A DNA stretch of 64,000 bases from Micromonospora sp. WMMD812 (GCF_027497215.1 NZ_CP114904.1:2688001-2752000); one strand, 5' to 3'; shown: positions 42,292 to 51,603, counted from the first letter of the stretch. A program made the numbers and translations. The notes: a model not told the origin generated them from the letters alone.

Positions 42292-42951
42292 GTGACCACC
42301 ATCCTCGTCGCCGACGATCACGACCTGGTCCGGGCCGGGCTGCGGGTCGTTCTGGACGAGCCGGACCTCACCGTGGTGGCGGAGGCCGCCACCGGCGCCG
42401 AGGCCGTGCGGCTGGCCCACGAGCATCAGCCCGACCTGGTGCTGATGGACATCCGCATGCCCGAGTTGGACGGGCTGGAGGCGACGCGCCTCATCCTCGG
42501 CGACCCGGCGACCGCCGGGGTCCGCGTGGTCGTGCTGACCACCTACGACCTGGACGAGTACGTGTTCCGGGCGCTGCGTCTCGGCGCCAGCGGCTTCGCG
42601 TTGAAGGATCTCGACCCGGGCCACCTCGTCGACGGCCTGCGGGCCGTCGCGCGGGGTGACGGCATGCTGGCGCCCGCCGTCACCCGCCGCCTCATCGCCG
42701 TCTTCGCCCGGTCCCCGTCCCCGGACACCGGGCGTCTCGCGCTCGAGCGGCTGACCACGCGGGAGCGGGAGGTGTTCGACCTGGTCGTCGCCGGCCGCGA
42801 CAACACCGACATCGCCGACGTTCTGCGGATCAGCCCGGCCACGGCCCGCACACACGTCAGCCGGCTGCTGGCCAAGGTCGGCGCCCGCGACCGCGCCAAC
42901 CTCGTGATCATGGCGTACGAGTCAGGGCTGGTCGTGCCGGGCACCCCGTGA
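42292..42951 (+). CDS. NarL/LuxR-type response regulator
   Basis: 219 aa. Receiver domain: LVADDHDLVRAGLR acidic pair, phospho-Asp in LVLMDIRMPELDGLEAT near residue 55, TTYD switch and LKD Lys. C-terminal LuxR helix-turn-helix: LTTREREVFDLVVAGRDNTDIADVLRISPATARTHVSRLLAKVGARDRANLVIMAY (about residues 158-212). Partner of the upstream kinase. Confidence 0.92.
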   Translation: MTTILVADDHDLVRAGLRVVLDEPDLTVVAEAATGAEAVRLAHEHQPDLVLMDIRMPELDGLEATRLILGDPATAGVRVVVLTTYDLDEYVFRALRLGASGFALKDLDPGHLVDGLRAVARGDGMLAPAVTRRLIAVFARSPSPDTGRLALERLTTREREVFDLVVAGRDNTDIADVLRISPATARTHVSRLLAKVGARDRANLVIMAYESGLVVPGTP

Positions 42952-43039
42952 CGGCTCCGGGGCGCGCGCAACATCTGCGTACGCCGGGATCCAGCCCACG
43001 GCCGATTCGGCACATCGCACACCGGCACACGATCAGACC

Positions 43040-43630
43040 ATGACCGCTGCCTTCCGCACCGCACTCGTCCTGGGCCCCGCCGGCTCCGCGCTCGCGACCT
43101 ACTTCTGGACCGACGGACGCTACGGCGCCACCGGCGGCACCATCCTCGTGCTCGCCATGGTGGTTTGGACGTACGGACTCATCGGCCTGCTCGACGCGAT
43201 CCGACCGCACGCGCCGCGCTACGCCGCCGTCGCGCTGCCGGTGTTCCTGTACGGCGCCATGGGCGGCGCGGCGTTCGGGTTCCAGGGCGTCTTCGAGGAC
43301 ATCTTCGCGCAGTCGAGCGAGGCGTCCCTCGCCGCGCTCGCCGAGCACCCGTTCGCCGCGAACCTGCTGCTGTGGCTACCCGGCCCGGTGATGCCGCTCA
43401 GCCTGCTCGCGCTCGGCGTCGTGCTGGCCCGCACCCGCCTCGTACCGCTGTGGACGGCGGCCCTGCTCTGCGCGGGAGCGATCGCGTTCCCGCTCAGCCG
43501 CATCCCCCGCATCGACGTGATCGCCTACCTGGCCGACGCGCTGCTCGTCGTCGCCTTCGTCGCGATCGCCTGGCGACCGGCTACCCGCACCGCACCGCAT
43601 GTCCCGTCCCGCGAGGCGCACATCGGCTGA
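43040..43630 (+). CDS. hypothetical membrane protein
   Basis: 196 aa with about six hydrophobic segments and small polar loops (FGFQGVFEDIFAQSSEASLAALAEHPF is the longest). No family recognised. It follows the two-component genes by 88 bp on the same strand and could be a target of that system. Confidence 0.7.
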   Translation: MTAAFRTALVLGPAGSALATYFWTDGRYGATGGTILVLAMVVWTYGLIGLLDAIRPHAPRYAAVALPVFLYGAMGGAAFGFQGVFEDIFAQSSEASLAALAEHPFAANLLLWLPGPVMPLSLLALGVVLARTRLVPLWTAALLCAGAIAFPLSRIPRIDVIAYLADALLVVAFVAIAWRPATRTAPHVPSREAHIG

Positions 43631-43686
43631 GCCCCGACAGCCGCGAACCGCACCGGTCGACCCCGGAAGGTGCCGTCTGCGGGCAC

Positions 43687-44121
43687 TCAGTCGAGACAGA
43701 ACTCGTTGCCCTCGACGTCCTGCATCAGGAGGCACGACTCGTTGTCGTCATCGGCAGGCAGCAGGCGCACACGTACCCCGCCGAGCGCGACCAGCCGTGC
43801 GCATTCGGCCTCAAGTGCGGCCACGCGCTCGTCACCCACGAGCCCGGTGCCGACCCGCACGTCAAGATGCACCCGATTCTTGACGACCTTGCCTTCGGGA
43901 ACGCGCTGGAAGTACAGCCGCGGGCCCACACCCGAGGGATCAACGCAGGCGGACCAGGCACCCCGCTGCTCAGGCGGCAGCGTACGACCGAAGTCGTCCC
44001 AGGTGGCAAACCCTTCTGGTGGCGGCGGCACGACGTACCCCAACACCTCGCACCAGAAGCGAGCGACGCGCTCAGGTTCCGCGCAGTCGAAGGTGACCTG
44101 GATCTGTTTGACCGACGCCAT
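43687..44121 (-). CDS. VOC family protein (glyoxalase-like)
   Basis: 144 aa. QIQVTFDCAEPERVARFWCEVLGYVVPPPPEGF at the start, VKNRVHLDVRVG in the middle and MQDVEGNEFCLD at the end are the pattern of the actinobacterial glyoxalase-like VOC subgroup. The upstream in-frame extension to 44196 was rejected in favour of the ATG at 44121. Function unknown. Confidence 0.83.
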   Translation of the reverse strand: MASVKQIQVTFDCAEPERVARFWCEVLGYVVPPPPEGFATWDDFGRTLPPEQRGAWSACVDPSGVGPRLYFQRVPEGKVVKNRVHLDVRVGTGLVGDERVAALEAECARLVALGGVRVRLLPADDDNESCLLMQDVEGNEFCLD

Positions 44122-44254
44122 CGGTACACCATAGGGGCGGAGCCTTCGTCGTCTCCACGGGCCCGCCCCGGTCGTCTCCGCGCCGGGGGGGGGCAACCCT
44201 CACCCGGTGCACGTCTCCGGCCTCGACGGCGCGGGCCGACTCTCCCCTGCCGGC

Positions 44255-44614
44255 CTACCGCAGCCACCGCAGGGCGGCGTCCGCGGTGTCCTCGGGGCTG
44301 CTGTTGAAGGCGATCGCCGCGCCCGGAGCATGCTGCCGGACCAGGTTGACCACCTTCTCGAACAGCTCGAGCAACGGCTCGTGTTTGCGGATGCCGCCCC
44401 CGATCACCACGCAGGCGTAGTCCCTCCGGGTCAGCGCCTCGACGATCGCGCCCTCGGGGTCTTCGCCGGGCGCCACCAGGCACAGGTCGGCCTCGATGCC
44501 AAGATCGGCGAATCGGGCCTGACCACGTGCTATCGCCGCCACCACCGGCTCAGGGTCCCAGCCCGGGATCCGGACGGGATCGAGACCGACCACCAGCACC
44601 ACCGACCGCGACAT
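44255..44614 (-). CDS. hypothetical Rossmann-like small protein
   Basis: 119 aa. SVVLVVGLDPVRIPGWDPEPVVAAIARGQARFADLGIEADLCLVAP reads as alternating strand-helix, followed by YACVVIGGGIRKHEPLLELFEKVVNLVRQHAPGAAIAFNSSPEDTADAALRWL. Similar short proteins are common in actinobacteria and proteobacteria without known function. No partner gene is obvious. Confidence 0.72.
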   Translation of the reverse strand: MSRSVVLVVGLDPVRIPGWDPEPVVAAIARGQARFADLGIEADLCLVAPGEDPEGAIVEALTRRDYACVVIGGGIRKHEPLLELFEKVVNLVRQHAPGAAIAFNSSPEDTADAALRWLR

Positions 44615-44772
44615 CGCGACGCACCCTCCTGCTCAGCCCGCGCACCATCGGGCAGCAACGGTACAAGGCCTTCCCGAAGCTCAGCGTCTCGTCCCGGACC
44701 GAAACGGCCCGGCTGGATCTCAGGTAGCTCCAGTAGGAGCAGCTCAACCGGTCCGCCCGGCCGTCCAGTGGT

Positions 44773-45111
44773 TCAAGGAGCCTTCGGTGTGCCGACGCGC
44801 AACCTGTTGCCGTCCGGGTCGGTCACCTCGAAGTCGCGCCCCCAGTCCATGTCGTCGATCTCCGTGATGCCACAGGCGGCGGCCGCCGCATCGACGTCAC
44901 TGACGTAGAGGTAGACCAGCGTGCCGGGGCGGGCATCACCGGTGTGCTCGGACAGGTGCAGGTGCATGCCCCCGCGGGCGATCCCGACGTAGCGCGGCAG
45001 GTCGGGCGCGAACCGGTGTTCCCACTGCTTGACGAAGCCGAGCCTCTCGTACCACCGGGCAGTGGCATCGGCGTCAGCGACCCGAAGAACTGGCGCGAGA
45101 TGTTCGTCCAT
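44773..45111 (-). CDS. bleomycin-resistance-like VOC protein
   Basis: 112 aa single-module pair: HLAPVLRVADADATARWYERLGFVKQWEHRF ... RGGMHLHLSEHTGD ... WGRDFEVTDPDGNRLRVGTP. Matches the bleomycin-resistance/glyoxalase-like subgroup that binds drugs as dimers or acts as small dioxygenases. No evidence for a specific drug. The ATG at 45111 was chosen. Confidence 0.8.
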   Translation of the reverse strand: MDEHLAPVLRVADADATARWYERLGFVKQWEHRFAPDLPRYVGIARGGMHLHLSEHTGDARPGTLVYLYVSDVDAAAAACGITEIDDMDWGRDFEVTDPDGNRLRVGTPKAP

Positions 45112-45227
45112 CGACCAAGTATCGGTGTCTGCCTGCCATGCTCGCTGCCCAATGCCCTTGACGACGGCGACGGGGCGCACCCGCAGGTCGGTCACCCTGG
45201 ACGATGGCAACTCGTCGGCGTCCCTCT

Positions 45228-46433
45228 TCAGTCGCCGGGAAGGCTCACCCGCGTCAGGTCGGGCAACGAGGTCAGCACCCGACGCCGGCCGGTGGCCGGA
45301 TCGGCGACGACCAGTTCACTGCCGCCCGTGGTGAAGCGTTGCAGGAGGACTTCGGTGCCGGCGAGACCGACGAAGTACTCACCCCCGCCGCCCTGGGGCA
45401 CCACGAGGTCGATTCGGCCGGCCGGTCGGCCGGACCGCAGATCGACCCCGACCAACGTCATCGGCGGCTCCGCCCGCGCCCCCTCCGGCAGGCCGGTCGG
45501 GACCTCATCCTCGATGACCAGAGCCCACACCGCCGGCGGATCACCGCCGCCGCGCACGAGCGGGACGAGCGCGTTGCGCAGGTCGCCGGGGCCGACCTCT
45601 TGAGTGGTGGCGAGCGACACCGAGCGGGCGGTGCCGCCGTCGACGTCCTGAATCGCGATGGTGAGCTGGCGCTGCGGCCGAATTTTGGGGCCGACGTTGA
45701 ACTCCGCGGTGGCCAGTTCACGCCCGTCCAGGAATGCCAGCATCCGGCGGTTCGGCGTCCCGCGTAACGCCAGCGGGCGCAGCTGCCCGTCGGGCAGGGT
45801 GAGCGCTGCGTACGCCTCGCTGGCGCCGGAGGGTTGCCCGAGCAGCAACGCCCGTCCGTCGGTCGACCACTTCCGCAACTCGTACCCGGGCGGGACGGCC
45901 CGCTCGGTGATCCCGGTGAGGTCGCGGATCCGCCACTGCCCGTCTCGGCGCTCGGCGAACCACCGCCCGTCCGGGGAAAGCGCCTGCCTGGAGCCCGCGA
46001 TGTCCGCCAGCCCGACGCCGAATTGTTCACCGGAAGCGGTCACCAGATACATCGGCCATCGAGGCAACCCGCCGGTCACGTCGACGACATCGGGGTCGTT
46101 GATCTGGTAGAGCAGGGCTCCCCGTCCCACGGCCCGATCGGTGGGCAGGGCGGTCGGAGTGGCCGGCGGCAGCAGCCGGTCGGGCAGACCGGCGAGGAGC
46201 TCCCAGGTCGTGACCGGGCCGGCTTCCCGGGCCGTGACCGGGGCGGCGACCACGGCGCGTCCCGGTGACCGGGCCGCGCTCGTCCGCCAGACCGTCACCA
46301 CGGCGGTCCCGGCGACCAGCACCCCGGCCAGCGCGACCGCCAACCATCCCCGAAATCGGTGCGGTCCCGACGGCGTTACGGGCGCCGGTCCCGGCGGCGC
46401 AACGGGTGCCGCTTCCGGTGCCGTGAATACCAT
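45228..46433 (-). CDS. membrane-anchored beta-propeller (TolB-like) protein
   Basis: 401 aa. A proline-rich cytoplasmic start and one membrane helix (WLAVALAGVLVAGTAVVTVW, about residues 29-48) are followed by repeated strand blocks with propeller features (RQALSPDGRWFAER, LRKWSTDGRALLLG, RRMLAFLDGRELATAEFN). Probably extracellular, of unknown ligand. The ATG at 46433 follows a GGGGG run. The open frame upstream is not coding. Confidence 0.72.
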   Translation of the reverse strand: MVFTAPEAAPVAPPGPAPVTPSGPHRFRGWLAVALAGVLVAGTAVVTVWRTSAARSPGRAVVAAPVTAREAGPVTTWELLAGLPDRLLPPATPTALPTDRAVGRGALLYQINDPDVVDVTGGLPRWPMYLVTASGEQFGVGLADIAGSRQALSPDGRWFAERRDGQWRIRDLTGITERAVPPGYELRKWSTDGRALLLGQPSGASEAYAALTLPDGQLRPLALRGTPNRRMLAFLDGRELATAEFNVGPKIRPQRQLTIAIQDVDGGTARSVSLATTQEVGPGDLRNALVPLVRGGGDPPAVWALVIEDEVPTGLPEGARAEPPMTLVGVDLRSGRPAGRIDLVVPQGGGGEYFVGLAGTEVLLQRFTTGGSELVVADPATGRRRVLTSLPDLTRVSLPGD

Positions 46434-46641
46434 CGTCGTGCCCCCGATCCGAGCGTCCTGCCCGCGCACAGCGAACGGGAGATGCACCGTACCGTCAACG
46501 GCCCGGTCGGACCCGACTCCCGATCGGAGCCCAATCGTGATCTTCGAGGATCGAGGTCGAGGCGTTCGGCATCTGACGTGGACGGGCAGAGACAGGCACT
46601 GGTCCAGTTCTCGCAGGCCGTGGCCTACGGCCCCCGACCGG

Positions 46642-47187
46642 TCAGCGGGGCGACACCCGCGTTCGGAGTAGCGCCATGACCGCGTAGCCGAGCAGCAGCA
46701 AGCCGACACCCGCGCCGACGACCTGCCCCACCAGCGCGGACGAGCCGAGCCCGACGAACAAGCCGACCAGCGCGACGAGGCACACCGCAAGGCCGAGCGG
46801 TCGCAGCAGCGGATCGCGCAGCACCGGCGCCAACGGTAGGAAATGCAGGCCGACGACCGCGCTGACGAGAACCGGAATGAACGCCGACCAACCCGCAAGC
46901 GCGAGCAGCCAGGCCCCGAGCCCGGCCAGCGCGAACTCCACGCCGACGATGAGCAGGTAGCGCCGGTCGGCGGCCCGGTCTCGCGGCGTCGCATCGGCCT
47001 TGCGGGCACCGCGACTGGCGACGACCGCGCCGAAGACCGCGGTCAGCAGGGCTGCCACACTGAGGATGACCAGCAACATGTGCAGCGGCGGCTCCGCCTT
47101 CGGCACGCTGAACCAGAGGGCCGCGAAGACCCCGAGATACAGCGCGGTCAGCCCCGCCTGCCGACGGGTTCCGTTTCCTGCCGTCAT
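46642..47187 (-). CDS. hypothetical membrane protein
   Basis: 181 aa with about six hydrophobic segments (including ALYLGVFAALWFSV, MLLVILSVAALLTAVFGAVVAS, VEFALAGLGAWLLALAGW, FIPVLVSAVVGLHFLPLAPVL). The VGLHFLPLA motif recurs in small actinobacterial membrane proteins with no assigned role. No operon partner is clear. Confidence 0.75.
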   Translation of the reverse strand: MTAGNGTRRQAGLTALYLGVFAALWFSVPKAEPPLHMLLVILSVAALLTAVFGAVVASRGARKADATPRDRAADRRYLLIVGVEFALAGLGAWLLALAGWSAFIPVLVSAVVGLHFLPLAPVLRDPLLRPLGLAVCLVALVGLFVGLGSSALVGQVVGAGVGLLLLGYAVMALLRTRVSPR

Positions 47188-47266
47188 CGTCGCCCCCGCA
47201 GATAGACCCGGCTGCCTGACGGACAGCGATCATGATCATATGCATGGCCGCCGAACCTGGGACAGG

Positions 47267-47382
47267 AGGCTGCCTACCCCCAAGTCCCTCACTCTCGCCC
47301 CGGCGAAGGCGGTTCTCGACGCCGCCGAGAGAACCCGGCTACCTGCCTATGTGGTGCTGTCGCTCCTGACCGGAGCGCGCAC
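47267..47382 (+). pseudogene. phage-type integrase remnant
   Basis: About 39 codons (SLTLAPAKAVLDAAERTRLP then AYVVLSLLTGART) match the core of a tyrosine recombinase just before the first catalytic Arg. It breaks off abruptly into an IS256 fragment, so it is the scar of a disrupted insertion. Confidence 0.6.
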
Positions 47383-47812
47383 GACGGGCAGGTCGTCAAC
47401 CGACCCGTCTACGTCGTCGTCGGCGTCACGGTCAACCGTGAGCGGGACATCCTCGGCCTCTGGGCCGGCGACGGCGCCGAAGGCGCCAACTTCTGGCTGC
47501 AGGTGTTCACCGAGATCAAGACCCCGGGCGTCGAGGACGTGTGCATCGCCGTCTGCGACGGGTTGAAGGGCCTCCCCGACGCGATCACCACAGCCTGGCC
47601 GCAAGCCGTCGTCCAGGCATGCTTCCTCCACCTGATCCGCAACACCTTCCGATACGCCTCCCGCCGTGACTGGGACGCCATGTCCAAGAGCTTGCGACCG
47701 GTCTACACCGCCGCCACCGAAGCCGCCGCGGCAACCCGGTTCGACGAGTTCGCCATCGCCTGGGGTGGGCAGTATCCGGCGATCGTCAAGCTGTGGCGGA
47801 CGGCCAGTCGCG
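47383..47812 (+). pseudogene. IS256-family transposase remnant (internal part)
   Basis: About 140 codons in one frame cover the DDE transposase middle: GQVVNRPVYVVVGVTVNRERDILGLW, then TEIKTPGVEDVCIAVCDGLKGLP (catalytic-Asp region) and QACFLHLIRNTFRYASRRDW. Both ends and the last catalytic residue are missing; no terminal inverted repeats are seen. It is a decayed Mutator/IS256 element. Confidence 0.72.
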
Positions 47813-47878
47813 TCGTCCGCATCACGCCGATCGGCCGTCAACTCGCCGACGATCTCCGAGACATGTGCTGTCGGTCAC

Positions 47879-47909
47879 GGTTGACCTTGACCTTAGGTCG
47901 GGGTGGAAC
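47879..47909 (+). promoter_or_regulatory. MerR-type operator/promoter of the serine hydrolase gene
   Basis: GTT-GACC-TTGACCT and its mirror AGGTC-GGGGTGG-AAC form a dyad around TTA. A TTGACC -35-like box within the dyad is typical of MerR-regulated promoters. It is 57 bp before the serine hydrolase ATG; the MerR gene follows that gene. Confidence 0.5.
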
Positions 47910-47965
47910 GTTCTGGTATCGGCAGGTCGCCGAGAGCGAACGAAGCTCTGAGGGAGCGAACCATC

Positions 47966-49483
47966 ATGTCCATCGACTTTCCCGACCAGGACAAGAAGAC
48001 CCTGCGCACCGCTGCGTACGGTGCGGTGTCGCTGATCGCCGCCGCCACTGGCTCGCCGCAACAGGTCACCCCGAGCGCCGTCGTCGCTCTGACGTCGGCG
48101 ACCGGCCCTATCGGGTACGTGCTCACCGCGAAGACCAAGGACATCGACCTGACGGGCAAGACTGTCGCGGAGCTCGCGGACCGGGTGCTGCCGGCCCTGA
48201 CTGCGGCCGTGGAGCTCCTCGGCGAGCGGTCGCCGACAGTGGTCGATGACTTCCGTCGCACCGTCCTGCTCGCCGTTGAGACCGCCCAGGGCGTGAAGCC
48301 CGGCGTCACCGCGGCCGAGACGGCCCGCAAGATCACCGCCGCCCTCGACGCTGGCTCCACCGGCGACATCGAGGCGGTCCCCGCTGTCGTTGACCGTCCC
48401 GAGCTGCAGAAGACGATCGAGGAGATCATCGATCCCGGCATCATCGGGTTGTCGGTTCGGGTGAACGACGAGCGGGGCGCATGGGTCGGCAGTGCCGGGG
48501 CGGCCGAGTTGGGCGGATCGGCGAAGCCGCCGGTCGACGGGCACATCCGGATCGGCAGCAACACCAAGACCTTCACCGCGACGATGGTGCTGCAGCTGGT
48601 GGCCGAAGGCCGGATCGGGTTGGACGTCCCGGTGGTGGACTATCTGCCCGAGTTCGGGATCGACGGGCGGATCACGGTGCGGATGCTGCTGCAGCAGACC
48701 AGCGGTCTGTTCAACTTCACCGGCGAGATCTACGAAGACGGGTCGATCGTGCTGGGCGTGCCCATGCCGTACGGCCCCAAGGGCAACGAGTGGCTCGGCA
48801 ACCGGTTTGCGGCGTACCGGCCGCAGGAGCTGGTGGAGATCGCGCTGTCGAAGCCGGCGCGGTTCGAGCCGGGGACGGGCTGGAGTTACTCCAACACCAA
48901 CTACGTGCTGGCCCGGCTGCTGATCGAAAAGGTCACCGGCCGCACGGTCAACGAGGAGATGCAGCGGCTGATCCTCGGACCGCTCGGCATGTCGCACACG
49001 GTGGTGCCCAACGACGCGGAGATCGCCGAGCCGCACGCCCGCGCCTACTACCGGCACGTGGAGGACGGCGAGCAGAAAACGGTCGACGTCACCCGCCAGA
49101 ATCCCTCCTGGGTCTCGGCTGGCGGTGACATGATCTCGACCACCCAGGACCTGCACATATTCATCTCCGCTCTCGCCGGCGGCAGGCTCCTGCCCGCCGA
49201 GCTGAGGGCGGAGATGTTCACGCCGGTCGCGACCGGCATCCCGAACATGGACTACGGCCTGGGAGTGTTCGTGCTGACCACTAGCGACGGCGACACCGTC
49301 ATCTCCCACAACGGCGCCTCCGTGGGCCACGCGGCGCTGATGTACAGCACGCCCGACGGATCCAAGACGCTGACCGGCGCACTGAACTGCGTCGACGATG
49401 CGAACCTGACCGTCGCGGCCGCATTCCAGGGCGCCCAGCTGCGGTTGCTCAACGAGGTGTTCTGCGGCGGGCAGGAAGCCTAG
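47966..49483 (+). CDS. serine hydrolase (beta-lactamase/PBP4-like) with N-terminal extension
   Basis: 505 aa. The C-terminal two thirds are a class-C-like serine hydrolase: S198-N-T-K motif (IRIGSNTKTF), Y308-S-N (GTGWSYSNTNYVLARLLIEKVTGR) and a VISHNGASVGHAALMYS segment in place of KTG. The first ~130 residues form a helical domain (TAAYGAVSLIAAATGSP then helical repeats) not seen in ordinary members. No signal peptide is visible, so it may be cytoplasmic. Physiological substrate unknown; likely D-aminoacyl or ester. Confidence 0.83.
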   Translation: MSIDFPDQDKKTLRTAAYGAVSLIAAATGSPQQVTPSAVVALTSATGPIGYVLTAKTKDIDLTGKTVAELADRVLPALTAAVELLGERSPTVVDDFRRTVLLAVETAQGVKPGVTAAETARKITAALDAGSTGDIEAVPAVVDRPELQKTIEEIIDPGIIGLSVRVNDERGAWVGSAGAAELGGSAKPPVDGHIRIGSNTKTFTATMVLQLVAEGRIGLDVPVVDYLPEFGIDGRITVRMLLQQTSGLFNFTGEIYEDGSIVLGVPMPYGPKGNEWLGNRFAAYRPQELVEIALSKPARFEPGTGWSYSNTNYVLARLLIEKVTGRTVNEEMQRLILGPLGMSHTVVPNDAEIAEPHARAYYRHVEDGEQKTVDVTRQNPSWVSAGGDMISTTQDLHIFISALAGGRLLPAELRAEMFTPVATGIPNMDYGLGVFVLTTSDGDTVISHNGASVGHAALMYSTPDGSKTLTGALNCVDDANLTVAAAFQGAQLRLLNEVFCGGQEA

Positions 49484-49631
49484 GGCCAGCGCCGCAGGCG
49501 GCCGCTTGCGGTCGTGCGGCGAGAAACGCGAACCGAGGCCACGCCGAGCTCGACGAGCCCGGCGTGGCCGGTCCACACGCTCGGCAGCGGCGAACGTGAT
49601 CGCCCGCTCGAACACGAGGCAGGATGATCAC

Positions 49632-50417
49632 ATGAAGAACGGCATCACGATCGGGCAGGCAGCCGCATTCGTGGGCATCACGGTGAAGACGGTGCGGCAC
49701 TACCACAAGCTCGGCCTGGTCAAGGAGCCCGAGCGTGACCGCTCGGGCTACCGGCGATACGGATCGGATGAGCTGCTGCGCCTGGTGCAGGTCAGAACAC
49801 TGGCCGCCGCCGGAGTGCCGCTGGCCGAAATCAGGCCCCTCCTCGACGCCGACACCACACGGTTCACCGCCGCAATCGCCCAGGTCGAGCGCCAGCTCGA
49901 CGAACGAATCGAGGAGCTGATCGCGCGGCGCGGCACACTGCGCCAGCTCGCTGACGGCGACCGGGCACTGTTGCCGGGCCGCGCCGTGACGCTACTGGAG
50001 CGGATGCCCCACCTCGGCTACTCCGAGGACGAGGTCGCGGCCACCAGAGAAGGCTGGGTGCTGGCGCGGGCGCTGGTCCCCGAAGGCTTCGATGACTACC
50101 TCGACCAGTTCGAACACGCCCTCGAAGACACCCGGCTCGCCGCCTTGACCAGACGCATCGCCGAAGCCGCCACCTGGGAACCGGACGACCCGCGCATCGC
50201 CGAACTCGCCGCCGACGCGGCCGCCCACTACCTCGCCGACCCCGTTCTGCTGAAGACTGTGACCGCAATGCAGGGCCGTACCGACCCCGCGGCGCGGTAC
50301 GCGATGATCGCCCACCATGGCGAAGAACCAACCCCGGCCGCAGCCCGACTGTTCGCCCTGTTCGAAGCCAAGCTCCGCGCCGCCGGGGTCCGCATCCCGG
50401 GGCCGAACTCGCACTGA
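49632..50417 (+). CDS. MerR family regulator
   Basis: 261 aa. The N-terminal winged helix is canonical (GITIGQAAAFVGITVKTVRHYHKLGLVKEPERDRSGYRRYGSDELLRLVQVRTLAAAGVPLAEIR, residues 4-68). A coiled coil and a long helical effector domain (about 110-250) follow, rather than a metal-binding loop. It lies 148 bp after the serine hydrolase gene and probably controls it through the dyad at 47879-47909. Confidence 0.87.
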   Translation: MKNGITIGQAAAFVGITVKTVRHYHKLGLVKEPERDRSGYRRYGSDELLRLVQVRTLAAAGVPLAEIRPLLDADTTRFTAAIAQVERQLDERIEELIARRGTLRQLADGDRALLPGRAVTLLERMPHLGYSEDEVAATREGWVLARALVPEGFDDYLDQFEHALEDTRLAALTRRIAEAATWEPDDPRIAELAADAAAHYLADPVLLKTVTAMQGRTDPAARYAMIAHHGEEPTPAAARLFALFEAKLRAAGVRIPGPNSH

Positions 50418-50588
50418 CCGCACCGCGACACTGGATCCACCCCATCCAATCGGCCCACACCACAATCGGCACCCTCCACCACCGGCCGACCGTTGAAACG
50501 TCAGACCCGCCGACGTACGGCGGTGACGACCATCGCAGGCCCCCGAACAGCGTGAATGCGGTTCGGTTTCTGCCGCATCCGGTCCACT

Positions 50589-50662
50589 TGCGGGATGGCG
50601 CAGTTGTGGAAGCGCTCTGGGCTCATAACCCAGAGGCCGCCGGTTCGAATCCGGCTCCCGCT
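50589..50662 (+). tRNA. tRNA-Met (CAT), initiator-like
   Basis: A 74-nt cloverleaf: acceptor GCGGGA/TCCCGC with a T1-T72 mismatch, D-stem GCGC/GCGC, anticodon stem CTGGG/CCCAG with loop CTCATAA (CAT at 50624-50626), T-stem GCCGG/CCGGC with TTCGAAT loop. The unpaired 1-72 ends and three G-C pairs closing the anticodon loop are initiator features. No encoded CCA; the base after position 72 is C, an unusual discriminator. Confidence 0.7.
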
Positions 50663-50774
50663 CCCGCTCCCGCGACGGCGCGTACCGGCGCGTCCTCGAG
50701 TAGGAAGATGATCGCCGCTCGACGACGAGTGGTCCGGGGCGAGCGAACTCCCGCCCCGGACCACCGATCGTCCG

Positions 50775-51176
50775 CTACGTCCCGCCGAACGGATCGGGCA
50801 GGAACAGGAACTCCTTGGCGAGGGCACGCACCTCGACCCACTCCGGGGCCGTCGAAAATGCCTTCGGTTCCCACAGGTAGGCCTTGTCCGCGCCGCTCAT
50901 CAGGTCGAGCATCTGGTCGATGCGGCGGGCCAACGCGGCCTGCGCCGGATCGACCAGCTCGGCCTCCTCCAACGGTTCCAGGAGAGCGACCACCGCTTCG
51001 AGTTGGAGCGCCAACTCGTCCGCCGAGCCGCCGACGCCGGCCCTGCGCAGGTACTCCCGCTGGTCGTCGGGCGGCAGCGCGAGACGAGCGACCACCCGCG
51101 TCAGCCCGCACAGCACCGAGATCACGCGGGCGGGATGAAGGAGATCATCCGGATCGTAGCCCGCCGCCTGAGACAT
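50775..51176 (-). CDS. hypothetical protein
   Basis: 133 aa cytoplasmic, mostly helical protein (DDLLHPARVISVLCGLTRVVARLALPPDDQREYLRRAG ... ELALQLEAVVALLEPLEEAELVDPAQAALARRIDQMLDLMSG). No family recognised. The ATG at 51176 has a GGAGAGGTGAT site; the frame further upstream has no start context and runs toward the left end of the element. Confidence 0.65.
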   Translation of the reverse strand: MSQAAGYDPDDLLHPARVISVLCGLTRVVARLALPPDDQREYLRRAGVGGSADELALQLEAVVALLEPLEEAELVDPAQAALARRIDQMLDLMSGADKAYLWEPKAFSTAPEWVEVRALAKEFLFLPDPFGGT

Positions 51177-51603
51177 CGGATCACCTCTCCAGAGCGAACG
51201 CGTCACGTCAGCTGGTCGAGCTTCCACTGCGGGGGTGTGGATGGACAAGCGCAGACCAGCGCGGGGTGATGCAACGCCACAGGGCCTCGAGCGTGACCGG
51301 CCGATCCCGGAAACAGGACCGCCATACCGTCGGAGTCCAAAGTAGTCGCCAGTCGGGCAACCCGGTCCGTCATCGCCAAAAGCCGGGTTCGAGAGTTGGT
51401 GCGGCAGGCCAACCGGGGCCGCGCAATCCAACGTCGGGGCGCCACGGCGGCGCCGACCCAGGCGAGCTGGATGAGACCCACCGAAAGTTGGTGGGTCGGC
51501 ATCCGTCCGCTGCTCCCGAACTGCTCCCAAGGTAAGGGCCATACGCGAAAGAGCTCGTTACCGGATACTCCGGTAACGAGCTTCTGACCTGTGGATACAG
51601 ACG
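51177..51603. other. 427-bp stretch left of the element boundary
   Basis: No gene supported. It includes the hairpin at 51552-51582 next to the tRNA-Val-derived repeat. Open frames here lack starts and coding bias. Confidence 0.4.
51552..51582. terminator. strong hairpin at the left end of the integrated element
   Basis: AGCTCGTTACCGG (51552-51564) and CCGGTAACGAGCT (51570-51582) form a perfect 13-bp stem with a 5-nt loop. It probably was the original terminator of tRNA-Val, separated from the gene by integration. Confidence 0.6.
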
